From Dokdonia donghaensis DSW-1 (GTDB lineage Bacteria > Bacteroidota > Bacteroidia > Flavobacteriales > Flavobacteriaceae), in the NCBI RefSeq assembly GCF_001653755.1, contig NZ_CP015125.1, positions 1,741,001 through 1,805,000 on the forward strand: DNA of 64,000 nt, read 5' to 3'. The position numbers and the translations under genes are program-made. The notes under the pieces are model-generated. The model saw only the letters and a list, made by a program, of their open reading frames with translations, searched no databases and had not been told where the DNA came from. Numbering within the stretch: the stretch's first letter is position 1; every line of letters starts with the position of its first letter. Of the stretch, positions 16,703 to 25,058 are shown in pieces.

Positions 16703-18481
16703 ATGAATAGTTCATTTCATACATCATATAAGCTTATAGTTGCTGTGATAGCACTTCTAGCTGTGCAACTAAGTTATGCTCAAGAAGAAGAGTCTACTAT
16801 AGGTACAGAAGTGGTAAATGTAGTAAAGGCATACACGCCTACCATACGCGATGCTTTTAAGGTAAAAGCCACACCACAGCTTAATGACTCCATTACCACA
16901 GCAAAGAAAAAAGTGACTTACAGCATCTTTTCTGTACCTGTAGCGAGTACGTTTACGCCAGCAAAAGGTAAAGCGGCAGTTGTAAAAAAAGCAAAAAAAG
17001 AAAAGTTATATGATAACTATGCAACCTTAGGTTTTGGGAGTTTTACATCTGTACTAGCAGAGTTTTATAGCAATTTTCAAATAAGCCGTACAGAAGATTT
17101 TGGGGTGTTTTTAAATCATAACTCTTCACAAGGAGGTATAGATGGTACTGTGGTAGACGATTTCTTTTATGATAGTCGTCTCAATCTCAATTATGGAGCA
17201 AGAGAGCGTGATCTTACTTGGCGTGCAGATCTAGATGCAAAGCATCAATTGTATAACTGGTATGGTATACCAGAGGAGCTTAAGGAATTACAAGGCCCGG
17301 CAGATGGTCCTTTGTTTACAGAAGATTTTGATGTAACACACTCATATCTCACAGCGGGTCTTAATGGTTCTATAAGTCTTAAAGACTCTTTCTTTAAGGA
17401 AGCTACGGGAATGGTACGTTATTTTGGCGATGACCTAGAGAGTACAGAGCTTAGAGCGGTGGTAGCACCTACGGTTGAGTTTCCTATAGCTGGGGAGTTA
17501 ATTACAACAAAACTGTCTGTAGACTATCTGAGTGGTTCTTTTGCAAATAGCTTTGGTGCAACTGGGACAGAGATTAATTACAGCTTCTTAAACGCAGGGA
17601 TTAACCCAAGTCTAGTAATTCTAAGAGATGACTTAGAGGTAAAACTAGGGGTAGAAGGTGTTGTATCTCTTGATACAGAAAACAGTGAGACAGATTTCTT
17701 TATTTACCCAAAAATTGCTGCATCTTATAGAGTAGCGGGCGATTACTTTATTGCTTATGGAGGACTTGAAGGAGGTCTTATACAAAATAACTACCACGAC
17801 TTTGCTCAAGAAAACCCTTTTGTATCACCTACACTTATAGTGGCTCCTACAAATAAGCAGTATGATGGATTTTTAGGTATGAAAGGAAAACTGTCTGAAG
17901 CTCTAAGCTATAACCTGCGTGCTAGCTATGCATCAGAGAGCGGGAAGGCGTTATACCAGCACAACCCTTACTCGCAGAGTGGTAACAACTTTGGGCAAAA
18001 TGGCTATGAGAATGGAAACTCCTTTGGTATCGTCTATGATGATGTTAATACATTAGGTGTTTTTGCAGAGCTTAACTTTGATGTAAATGCAAATTTTAAA
18101 ATGAAGTTAAACGGGCAGTTTAACTCATATACTACAGATGTAGAAGCAGAGGCTTGGAACCTTCCAGACCTACAAGCGTCATTATTTGCAGATTATCAGA
18201 TTACAGAGCAATGGTTTGCTGGAGTAAACTTATTTTTTATAGGAGAGCGTCAGGATCTTGTATTTAGTCAAGACCCGGTAGATATATTAACGCCTAGCTC
18301 TATAGAAACATTAGAGAGCTATTTTGATGCAAATGCGCACGTGGGTTATCGCTTTAATAATCGTCTATCTGCCTTTGCTAGAGTTAATAACATTCTAGAT
18401 AGTAACTACCAGAAATGGCTTAATTATGAAGTGCAAGGACTTCAAGGTATGGTAGGTGCTACTTATAAGTTTGATTTTTAG
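16703..18481 (+). CDS. Outer-membrane beta-barrel protein, TonB-receptor-like C-terminal barrel
   Basis: 592 residues. A signal peptide (LLAVQLSYAQ) is followed by a periplasmic N-terminal region with VVNVVKAYTPTIRDAFKVKATP and a basic Ala/Lys linker. From about residue 105 there are alternating beta strands typical of an outer-membrane barrel, ending in an aromatic C-terminal strand (MVGATYKFDF). The last part (VNNILDSNYQKWLNYEVQG) resembles the end of TonB-dependent receptors, but the plug domain is absent, so this is not a complete receptor. It lies directly downstream of the giant TPR protein and upstream of two Cys-rich lipoproteins. Ligand unknown. Confidence 0.8.
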   Translation: MNSSFHTSYKLIVAVIALLAVQLSYAQEEESTIGTEVVNVVKAYTPTIRDAFKVKATPQLNDSITTAKKKVTYSIFSVPVASTFTPAKGKAAVVKKAKKEKLYDNYATLGFGSFTSVLAEFYSNFQISRTEDFGVFLNHNSSQGGIDGTVVDDFFYDSRLNLNYGARERDLTWRADLDAKHQLYNWYGIPEELKELQGPADGPLFTEDFDVTHSYLTAGLNGSISLKDSFFKEATGMVRYFGDDLESTELRAVVAPTVEFPIAGELITTKLSVDYLSGSFANSFGATGTEINYSFLNAGINPSLVILRDDLEVKLGVEGVVSLDTENSETDFFIYPKIAASYRVAGDYFIAYGGLEGGLIQNNYHDFAQENPFVSPTLIVAPTNKQYDGFLGMKGKLSEALSYNLRASYASESGKALYQHNPYSQSGNNFGQNGYENGNSFGIVYDDVNTLGVFAELNFDVNANFKMKLNGQFNSYTTDVEAEAWNLPDLQASLFADYQITEQWFAGVNLFFIGERQDLVFSQDPVDILTPSSIETLESYFDANAHVGYRFNNRLSAFARVNNILDSNYQKWLNYEVQGLQGMVGATYKFDF

Positions 18482-18548
18482 TAAAAATAACACCTGTCAC
18501 AAAGCAACCTTTCTGTAGTACCTGCATCCTTTATGTAAACCCTATATA

Positions 18549-19019
18549 ATGAAAAGAATGTTAGGCATTGTTGCCTTGTTTATAGCTACTATTTCTTGCA
18601 GTTCTGATTTAGATTCTGCTAGTCTTTCAGATTGTAGTCTTGTAGATTGTGCCTCTGGTAATTTACTATTACAATTTTTAGATAGTGAGACAGAAGAAGA
18701 TGTGTTTTTTAACGGCACTTATAATCTTGAAGATGTAGTTATAACAGATCTAGAAACTAATGAGGATTTTGTATTCTTTACAGGTACCTCTCAAGAGTTT
18801 GAAACGGCACAAATAGCGCTTAATACATTTTTTGAAAGTCGTAACAATGTGATGCTTCGTATAGCCGTGCCAGATGGCTTTGAGACTACCTTATCATTTG
18901 ATGTGACATTTATACAGGGAGAATGTTGTAATGTAAATAACTATACAGACGTATCATTTACAAATGTGACTAGCGTAGATGATAGTGATGGAGATCTCAT
19001 ATATAAAATATTCTTATAA
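18549..19019 (+). CDS. Cys-rich lipoprotein, first of a tandem pair
   Basis: A 156-residue product with an SPII signal (ATISCSS, cysteine 17). The mature part has the pattern DCSLVDCASG at its start and GECCN near residue 120, with a central beta-rich region. The following gene has the same layout (DCANVLCAPG, GCCPD), so the two are diverged duplicates. I do not recognise a named family. Position after the TPR and barrel genes suggests an envelope accessory role. It is 11 bases from its paralogue. Confidence 0.75.
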   Translation: MKRMLGIVALFIATISCSSDLDSASLSDCSLVDCASGNLLLQFLDSETEEDVFFNGTYNLEDVVITDLETNEDFVFFTGTSQEFETAQIALNTFFESRNNVMLRIAVPDGFETTLSFDVTFIQGECCNVNNYTDVSFTNVTSVDDSDGDLIYKIFL

Positions 19020-19030
19020 AACACTTAGGT

Positions 19031-19471
19031 ATGAAAAAGCTACTTGTTCTTATCATATTAAGTTTGTCACTAGTTGCTTGCGACTCAGATGATCTAGATT
19101 GTGCAAACGTACTCTGTGCGCCAGGCCCAGCGATGGTAATAACCTTTTTTGATGCCGAAACTGGAGAGCAATTATACACAGATACAGATGGAGAAGCTCC
19201 AGACGGTTTTACTATTACCGTACAAAATGACTTAGAGCTTTCGTATAACCAAGGTTACGTTTTTCAAGATGGAGAGCTTGTCATATATGTTTTTCCAGAG
19301 GTGGCTACCATCGTTCAAGAAGGCGTTTTTGATGTGACAATAAATGCAACAGTACAGACACAAGAATCTTCAGGGTGTTGTCCAGATTATAGCATAAGTA
19401 ACATTAATGCTACAGGTGGAGATCTCACTGTAACACAATCACCAGAGTTGAGGTTGCGCATAGATTTTTAG
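19031..19471 (+). CDS. Cys-rich lipoprotein, second of a tandem pair
   Basis: 146 residues with an SPII signal (SLVACDSD, cysteine 17). The mature protein shares with its neighbour the cysteine layout C-x5-C near the N-terminus and a CC pair near residue 116, plus a short domain that predicts as beta strands and ends in LRLRIDF. The four cysteines could form two disulfides in the periplasm or at the surface. A terminator follows 25 bases downstream, closing the operon. Confidence 0.75.
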   Translation: MKKLLVLIILSLSLVACDSDDLDCANVLCAPGPAMVITFFDAETGEQLYTDTDGEAPDGFTITVQNDLELSYNQGYVFQDGELVIYVFPEVATIVQEGVFDVTINATVQTQESSGCCPDYSISNINATGGDLTVTQSPELRLRIDF

Positions 19472-19496
19472 AAAAAAATCGAAACTAAAAAACAAG

Positions 19497-19527
19497 AGGT
19501 TTTGTACATTAGTGCAAAACCTTTTTT
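19497..19527 (+). terminator. Rho-independent terminator of the lipoprotein genes
   Basis: Stem AGGTTTTG / CAAAACCT with a 10-base loop, followed by six T. Confidence 0.85.
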
Positions 19528-19530
19528 CTT

Positions 19531-20085
19531 TTGAATAACACTTGGCACTGCGAGCTCTGTAACCACCAGCGTAAAAACCTAAAAGAAGGTTCTATTTGCA
19601 ATCTTACAAAGCGAAAACCAGCCTTTAATCGTACCTGCTCAAAAAAGCTGTTTTCTACAAAATTTAAAAACCAACTTAGAGAAGTAAACGTTGTTTATGA
19701 GCACGCTATAAAAGATAAATGGTGGAACTACAGCTATACTATAATATTTGGCTTGCTAGGTGTGGGGATCACTTGTTTGGCTGCTTATTCTATAGTTTAC
19801 ATAAATAATCTTAATAATTCATTTCATTCGTCTAACGCTTATAGTTTAAGAATATACTTAATACCATTTATAATTTTTGGAATTGCCCTTAAGATTTTAT
19901 CACAAGCAATAGGGATGTACAATATGTACGTATTAAAATCTCGAGAGGCAAAACTTAAAAAAGATCGGGTAGATGCCGTGCTTGCTTTATATGGTATCAC
20001 CTATGATATAGACGTACAACTACACTCTAATTATAGGTTTCCTCAAGATGCTCAAGTAGATTTACAAATTAATAATCTTAGGTAA
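19531..20085 (+). CDS. Membrane protein with N-terminal zinc-ribbon-like Cys motif
   Basis: 184 residues. The N-terminus has CELCNHQ with further cysteines at about 23 and 36 (C-x2-C...C...C), suggesting a small metal-binding knuckle; a similar N-terminal knuckle is common in flavobacterial membrane proteins that I cannot name. Two transmembrane segments follow (IIFGLLGVGITCLAAYSIVY and IYLIPFIIFGIALKILS), then a charged cytoplasmic tail. The start is TTG at 19531, immediately after the terminator; no ATG lies before the Cys motif, so TTG is the only canonical choice. Function unknown. Confidence 0.68.
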   Translation: MNNTWHCELCNHQRKNLKEGSICNLTKRKPAFNRTCSKKLFSTKFKNQLREVNVVYEHAIKDKWWNYSYTIIFGLLGVGITCLAAYSIVYINNLNNSFHSSNAYSLRIYLIPFIIFGIALKILSQAIGMYNMYVLKSREAKLKKDRVDAVLALYGITYDIDVQLHSNYRFPQDAQVDLQINNLR

Positions 20086-20133
20086 TCACTTATAACTTCT
20101 CTTTCGTATTTTTATGCTTTAAACCATATTTTG

Positions 20134-21768
20134 ATGCGTAAACTTTTATTTTCTTTATCAGTTCTTAGTCTTTTCATTTCTTGCGATAACAAGCAGGAGG
20201 CAGACCTTATTGTCACAAATGCAAATGTGTATACGGTTAATGACGCTTTCGCGAAAGCGGAATCCTTTGCCGTAAAAGATGGAAAGTTTATTGCCGTAGG
20301 AACCACAGCAGATATAACAGCACAATATCAAGCCACCGAAACTATAGACGCTACAGGTAAAACCGTTTTACCAGGCCTTATAGACGGGCACTGTCACTTT
20401 TATGGACTGGGGCAAAACCTACAAATTGCAGACCTCGTAGGTACCGAAAGTTATGATGAGGTTATAGAAAAGGTAACCGCTTTTGCCAAAGCAAATCCAG
20501 AAGCAACCGTTATACGAGGAAGAGGTTGGGATCAAAACGACTGGGCGGTAAAAGAATTTCCTACTAAAGATAAGCTAGATGCTCTTTTTCCAGATACACC
20601 AGTGGTACTAGAGCGTGTAGATGGTCACGCATATCTTGTAAATCAGAAAGCGCTTGATCTCGCAAAAATAGATAACACCACAAAGGTAAGTGGTGGAGAG
20701 ATTGTGCTGGTAGATGGTAAAGTGACTGGAGTACTTATAGATAACCCACAAACGCTTGTAGATGCCGTAATGCCTCAAGCCAGCGTTGCCGAAAATGCTC
20801 AAGTATTACTAGAGGCGCAAGAACTTTGTTTTTCTTACGGGCTTACTACGGTAAATGACGCGGGTCTTAATAAAGATATAGTAGAGCTTATAGATAGCTT
20901 GCAACAGCAGGGAGACTTAAAAATGCGCATCTACGCGATGTTGTCTAACAATAAAGAAAACCTAGATCACTACTTAAGCTCTGGTAAGATTAAAACAGAT
21001 CGTCTTAATGTGCGTTCTGTAAAGGTGTATGGTGATGGTGCTTTAGGATCTAGAGGTGCTGCGATGCGAGAGTCATATAGTGATAAAAAAGGTCACTTTG
21101 GGGCAATGGTAACACCAGTAGATGAAATTAATGAACTTGCAGAGCGTATCGCTGCTGCAGACTTCCAGATGAACACGCACGCCATAGGTGATAGTGCAAA
21201 CGTGGTTGTACTGCGAGCATATGATAAGGTTCTTACTTCAAAAAAAGATCCACGCTGGAAGGTAGAGCACGCTCAAGTAGTATCTACAGAAGATTTTGAC
21301 GTTTTTAGTGATAAAATTTTACCTTCTGTACAGCCTACGCACGCCACAAGTGATATGTACTGGGCAGAAGATAGAGTAGGGGCAGAGCGTATAAAAGGCG
21401 CTTATGCTTATAAAGACCTACTTAAACAATCTGGACTTGTTATTTTAGGAACAGATTTTCCGGTAGAGCAGGTGTCACCTTTTTACACATTTTATGCAGC
21501 AGTGGCTCGTAAAGATTTAAAACAATATCCAGAAGGAGGCTACCAGATGGAAAATGCATTGTCTAGAGAAGAAACCTTAAAAGGAATGACTGTATGGGCA
21601 GCCTACTCAAACTTTGAAGAAGCAGAAAAAGGAAGTATCGAGTCAGGTAAGTTTGCAGACTTTATCATTATGGATCAAGATATTATGATCGTAGATGAAG
21701 ATGCAATACCTAATCTTGAAGTGGGTGCAACATACGTAAACGGCGAGAACGTTTACAACAAGCTATAA
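20134..21768 (+). CDS. YtcJ-like amidohydrolase lipoprotein
   Basis: 544 residues. SPII lipobox LFISC places it in the envelope (cysteine 17). The metal-dependent amidohydrolase fold is clear: GLIDGHCHFYGLG (first HxH), later NTHAIGDSANV, KVEHAQVV and GTDFPVEQVSP with the catalytic aspartate. YtcJ-type enzymes hydrolyse amides or formamides; the substrate is unknown. ATG at 20134 is preferred over the TTG three bases upstream. The gene overlaps the next by one base (TAATG). A palindrome copy encodes DAFAKAES. Confidence 0.88.
   Translation: MRKLLFSLSVLSLFISCDNKQEADLIVTNANVYTVNDAFAKAESFAVKDGKFIAVGTTADITAQYQATETIDATGKTVLPGLIDGHCHFYGLGQNLQIADLVGTESYDEVIEKVTAFAKANPEATVIRGRGWDQNDWAVKEFPTKDKLDALFPDTPVVLERVDGHAYLVNQKALDLAKIDNTTKVSGGEIVLVDGKVTGVLIDNPQTLVDAVMPQASVAENAQVLLEAQELCFSYGLTTVNDAGLNKDIVELIDSLQQQGDLKMRIYAMLSNNKENLDHYLSSGKIKTDRLNVRSVKVYGDGALGSRGAAMRESYSDKKGHFGAMVTPVDEINELAERIAAADFQMNTHAIGDSANVVVLRAYDKVLTSKKDPRWKVEHAQVVSTEDFDVFSDKILPSVQPTHATSDMYWAEDRVGAERIKGAYAYKDLLKQSGLVILGTDFPVEQVSPFYTFYAAVARKDLKQYPEGGYQMENALSREETLKGMTVWAAYSNFEEAEKGSIESGKFADFIIMDQDIMIVDEDAIPNLEVGATYVNGENVYNKL
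20244..20259. repeat. Palindrome copy inside the amidohydrolase gene, 16 bp perfect
   Basis: Read as DAFAKAE, in the N-terminal composite beta-sandwich region where residues are variable. Confidence 0.9.
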
Positions 21769-22010
21769 TGAAGTCACAACAAGATCACCTCATTGAGCTT
21801 GCTCATTACAAAATGCCTTTTGGGAAATATAAGGGTAAATATCTGGTAGACCTGCCTGAGTCGTATTACGTATGGTTTAGGCAACAAGGCTTTCCAGAAG
21901 GGAAGCTAGGTAGGTTGCTACAAGAAATGATGGAAATAAAAGTTAACGGACTAGAGCCTATGGTGCGTAAAATACAGCGCGGTTTCCCTAAGCCTATTAA
22001 CTTGAGCTAG
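21768..22010 (+). CDS. DUF3820 family protein
   Basis: 80 residues, the full length for this small cytoplasmic family. It shows the signature MPFGKYKGKYLVDLP and the following YYVWFRQQGFPEGKLG. The molecular role is not established; some members are annotated as putative quorum-sensing-regulated factors. It is translationally coupled to the amidohydrolase and runs tail to tail into the RsmI-like gene with a one-base gap. Confidence 0.85.
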   Translation: MKSQQDHLIELAHYKMPFGKYKGKYLVDLPESYYVWFRQQGFPEGKLGRLLQEMMEIKVNGLEPMVRKIQRGFPKPINLS

Positions 22011-22011
22011 C

Positions 22012-22737
22012 TTAAAACCCTTTGTGTATTATAAAAATAGCAGGTCTTTTATGTAGGTCTGGCGCATTAGATTTCCAGAAAGAAGCACTTTTTGTGATAA
22101 TATACTCTGTTGGTAAGGTGATATCACAGGCTATACAAACTTGTGTATCTGGGTGTACTGTAGCACAAATATCTTCTAGCATTTTATTATTACGATACGG
22201 TGTCTCTATAAAAAGTTGCGTCTGGTTGTGCTCAAATGAGAGACGTTCTAGTCTTTTAAGCTCTTGTTTGCGCTCTTTTTGATCAATGGGAAGGTAGCCG
22301 TTAAAGGCAAAATTTTGTCCATTCATACCACTACTCATCATTGCCATAAGTATAGAAGACGGCCCTACTAGAGGTACTACTTGTATTCCTTTTTGATGAG
22401 CTATTTTTACCACTTCTGCACCAGGGTCTGCAACCCCAGGAACGCCAGCCTCAGAGAGTAAACCTACAGACTCACCTTGTAAACAAGGCTCTAGGTATGA
22501 AGGTATCTCAGATACGTCTGTGTATTTATTGAGTTGAAATAGCGTGAGTGACGGTTGTGACTTGCTAGGCGAGATAGCTTTAATAGAGCGGCGTGCCGTT
22601 TTTTCATTTTCTACTATATAGGTATCTATAAGTTCTACCACTTTCTTTACAGAGATAGGCATCACCTCTAGAGCGCTTGTATCACCTAGAGTAGTAGGGA
22701 TGAGATATAATTTTCCGGTAGTTGTAAATGTGCTCAT
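22012..22737 (-). CDS. RsmI-like tetrapyrrole-methylase-fold SAM methyltransferase
   Basis: 241 residues, shorter than canonical RsmI (about 280). The TP-methylase fold is seen in LYLIPTTLGDTS at the N-terminus, GLLSEAGVPGVADPG (SAM-binding loop) and PLVGPSSILMAMMSSGMNG. RsmI methylates the 2'-OH of C1402 in 16S rRNA; this shorter version is a Bacteroidota paralogue whose target is less certain. It shares strand with the LMW phosphatase and both are usually dnaA neighbours in flavobacteria. Confidence 0.82.
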   Translation of the reverse strand: MSTFTTTGKLYLIPTTLGDTSALEVMPISVKKVVELIDTYIVENEKTARRSIKAISPSKSQPSLTLFQLNKYTDVSEIPSYLEPCLQGESVGLLSEAGVPGVADPGAEVVKIAHQKGIQVVPLVGPSSILMAMMSSGMNGQNFAFNGYLPIDQKERKQELKRLERLSFEHNQTQLFIETPYRNNKMLEDICATVHPDTQVCIACDITLPTEYIITKSASFWKSNAPDLHKRPAIFIIHKGF

Positions 22738-22858
22738 AGATAAGTCTACGGTCAGTCATATGGTTGGGGAGCTGATCGTGATAGACGCAATATAAATAGC
22801 TTTACCTAGATGCGCAACCTAAAGCGCATATTCTATTGCTGCTCACAAAGAAGATTTA

Positions 22859-23317
22859 TTACTGCAGCTGTCCCGCAATCTCTTCACAGGCTTGGTCTAG
22901 CATCTCATAAACTCTTTTAAAATCTTCTTGCATACCGTTATAAGGATCTGGAACATCTACCTTCTCACCGGGAAAAACGGTGTCCAAAATCATTATAACC
23001 TTTCGGCGCTCCTCATCTGTACTTGCAAGCGCTAGTACATCTTCTAGGTTGTTTTGATCCATCACATAAATGTGGTCAAATTTTTTAAAATCGCTTTTTG
23101 CTATTTGCCTTCCTTTTAATTGTGAGATGTCTATACCATTATCTCTAGCAACTTTTATGCTTCTAGCATCTGGAGCATTACCTACGTGCCAGTCACCAGT
23201 CCCGGCAGAGTCTATTATAAATTGCTCGCTATCTAGTTTGTTACGTAAGATACCTTCGGCTAGGGGAGACCTACATATATTACCTAGGCACACCATAAGG
23301 ATGTTTGTTTTTGACAT
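22859..23317 (-). CDS. Low-molecular-weight protein-tyrosine phosphatase
   Basis: 152 residues, normal size. The P-loop C-x5-R is VCLGNICRSP with C10 and R16; the general acid is D124 in DPYNG. These cytoplasmic phosphatases remove phosphate from tyrosine, for example on Wzc-type kinases. As I recall, in many flavobacteria this gene directly follows dnaA; here a 9-kb nitrogen block intervenes. Confidence 0.92.
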   Translation of the reverse strand: MSKTNILMVCLGNICRSPLAEGILRNKLDSEQFIIDSAGTGDWHVGNAPDARSIKVARDNGIDISQLKGRQIAKSDFKKFDHIYVMDQNNLEDVLALASTDEERRKVIMILDTVFPGEKVDVPDPYNGMQEDFKRVYEMLDQACEEIAGQLQ

Positions 23318-23355
23318 CTGTAAACTTTTGAGGCGAAAGATAATTATTTTGAGTG

Positions 23356-23371
23356 CGCTTTCGCGAAAGCG
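23356..23371. repeat. Palindrome copy, 16 bp perfect, between amt and the phosphatase gene
   Basis: Intergenic, between the amt terminator and the start of the phosphatase gene on the same strand. Confidence 0.9.
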
Positions 23372-23384
23372 TACCTTGTTTTAT

Positions 23385-23416
23385 AAAAAAGCTCCGACCA
23401 TATGGCCAGAGCTTTT
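23385..23416 (-). terminator. Terminator of the porin-glnB-amt operon
   Basis: Read leftward, a 13-bp stem AAAAGCTCTGGCC / GGTCGGAGCTTTT with an ATAT loop and U-rich tail. Confidence 0.8.
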
Positions 23417-23444
23417 AGAATACTTGGGAGCAAAATCATTTAGA

Positions 23445-24680
23445 TTAGTGCTCGTTAAGACGAAAATCTGGATAAGCACTTATCCCGTGTTCGTGAGGAT
23501 CTAATCCCTCAACCTCCTCTTGTTCTGAAACTCTGATTCCAACAGTTTTCTTTAAGGTAAATATAATAATGAAGGAAGTAATAATACAAAATACAGCATA
23601 AGCTCCCACGCCTATTAACTGACTTACAAACTGGGCACCGCTTGCAAGACTTCCAAAAATGCCTACTGCAAGTGTACCCCATATACCACAAATAAGGTGT
23701 ACGGCAATTGCTCCTACAGGGTCATCTAGTCTTAACTTGTCAACCAATGCTACACCAAAAACGATTATCGCTCCAGCAATACCGCCTATAAGAATGGCGT
23801 CTGTAGGGCTCATCACATCTGCCCCAGCTGTTATACCTACAAGACCTCCTAGTATGCCATTTAAGAACATTGTAAGATCATAATTTTTATACATTAATGT
23901 AGAAACAAGAAAAGCAACCACCCCGCCAGCTGCAGCAGCAAGGGATGTGGTAACTAGGGTAAGCGAAGTAAGTGAGGGGTCTGCAGAGAGTACTGAACCT
24001 CCGTTAAACCCAAACCAACCTAACCATAATATAAGTACACCTGCAGTTGCTAGAGGAACATTATGACCCGGAATAGCTTGGGGTTTTCCGTTTTCATCAA
24101 ACTTACCAATTCTAGAGCCTAATAAATATACGGCAACAAGAGCTGCCCAGCCTCCTACAGAGTGTACTAGTGTGGATCCTGCAAAGTCATAAAAAGGTGT
24201 TTCTAGTGTTTGTAAAAAGCCACCCCCCCATTTCCAAGATCCTGCTATAGGGTAGACTATACCTACGTATAATAATACAAAAACCATAAAAGGTCCTATT
24301 TTAATACGCTCTGCTACTGCTCCAGATACTATCGTTGCTGCTGTTGCTGCAAACATACCTTGAAAGAGAAAGTCTGTCCAGTATGTGTAACCTTCATTAT
24401 ATGTGAGGTCTAGTGCACCTTCTGTTGTGAGAGGTGCGTCAAGACCAAATCCAGCAAATCCTAAAAAGCCATTAAACTCTCCTGGGTACATTAGGTTAAA
24501 GCCTACTAAGCAATAAAGTAGTAGCCCTACTGTGATAATAAATATATTTTTAAATAAAATATTGATAGTATTTTTTTGTCTTGTTAAGCCTATCTCTAAA
24601 AAAGAGAAACCTAGGTGCATAAAAAAAACAAGCCCTGTACAGATCATCATCCATACATTATTTACAGTTAAAATTTCCAT
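23445..24680 (-). CDS. amt: Ammonium transporter Amt
   Basis: 411 residues, about 11 membrane segments, forming a trimeric inner-membrane ammonium channel. Family marks are the WKWGGGFLQTLETPFYDFAG stretch with the conserved pore region, STLVHSVGGWAALV with the first pore histidine, GFNGGSVLSAD, and AVHLICGIWGTLAVG with the second pore histidine. The C-terminal tail (EEEVEGLDPHEHG) is the region that talks to PII. It is the last gene of the leftward porin-glnB-amt operon. No key residue appears to be missing. Confidence 0.95.
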   Translation of the reverse strand: MEILTVNNVWMMICTGLVFFMHLGFSFLEIGLTRQKNTINILFKNIFIITVGLLLYCLVGFNLMYPGEFNGFLGFAGFGLDAPLTTEGALDLTYNEGYTYWTDFLFQGMFAATAATIVSGAVAERIKIGPFMVFVLLYVGIVYPIAGSWKWGGGFLQTLETPFYDFAGSTLVHSVGGWAALVAVYLLGSRIGKFDENGKPQAIPGHNVPLATAGVLILWLGWFGFNGGSVLSADPSLTSLTLVTTSLAAAAGGVVAFLVSTLMYKNYDLTMFLNGILGGLVGITAGADVMSPTDAILIGGIAGAIIVFGVALVDKLRLDDPVGAIAVHLICGIWGTLAVGIFGSLASGAQFVSQLIGVGAYAVFCIITSFIIIFTLKKTVGIRVSEQEEVEGLDPHEHGISAYPDFRLNEH

Positions 24681-24705
24681 AGTTGTGTTATGCTATTGTG
24701 TGTTA

Positions 24706-25044
24706 TTATTTTAAAGTTTGACTACCCTTTTCTCCTGTTCTTATTCGGTAGCAGTCTTTGATATCTGAAACAAAAATTTTTCCATCACCTACTTCTCCAG
24801 AGCGCGCCGCTTCTATGATAGTTTTTATTGTAATCTCTTCAAAGTCATCATTAACAACAATGCTTAGATAGCGACGTTGAATATCACTTGTGCTATAACT
24901 AACACCGCGGTATACAGATCCTTTTTTCTCGTTACCTAGACCGGTAACATCCCAGTACGAGAAAAAGTTGACTCCTACATCGTGCAGAGCTCTTTTTACT
25001 GCCGAGAATTTTGACTTTCGGATGATTGCTTCTATTTTTTTCAT
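24706..25044 (-). CDS. glnB: PII nitrogen regulator (GlnB/GlnK)
   Basis: 112 residues, a trimeric sensor of 2-oxoglutarate and ATP/ADP that gates Amt. KKIEAIIRKSKFSAVKRAL starts the fold, YRGVSYSTSDIQRRYLS is the T-loop with a tyrosine at the position modified in enterobacteria, and GEVGDGKIFVSDI is the B-loop. It is linked to amt, the classical GlnK arrangement, and preceded by an outer-membrane barrel gene with a 14-base gap. No uridylyltransferase is visible nearby. Confidence 0.93.
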   Translation of the reverse strand: MKKIEAIIRKSKFSAVKRALHDVGVNFFSYWDVTGLGNEKKGSVYRGVSYSTSDIQRRYLSIVVNDDFEEITIKTIIEAARSGEVGDGKIFVSDIKDCYRIRTGEKGSQTLK

Positions 25045-25058
25045 ATCTAATAGGTTTA

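Noticed and set aside
16703..18481. Complete SusC/TonB-dependent receptor
   Set aside because: The protein is about 590 residues and lacks a plug domain; only the barrel end looks receptor-like.
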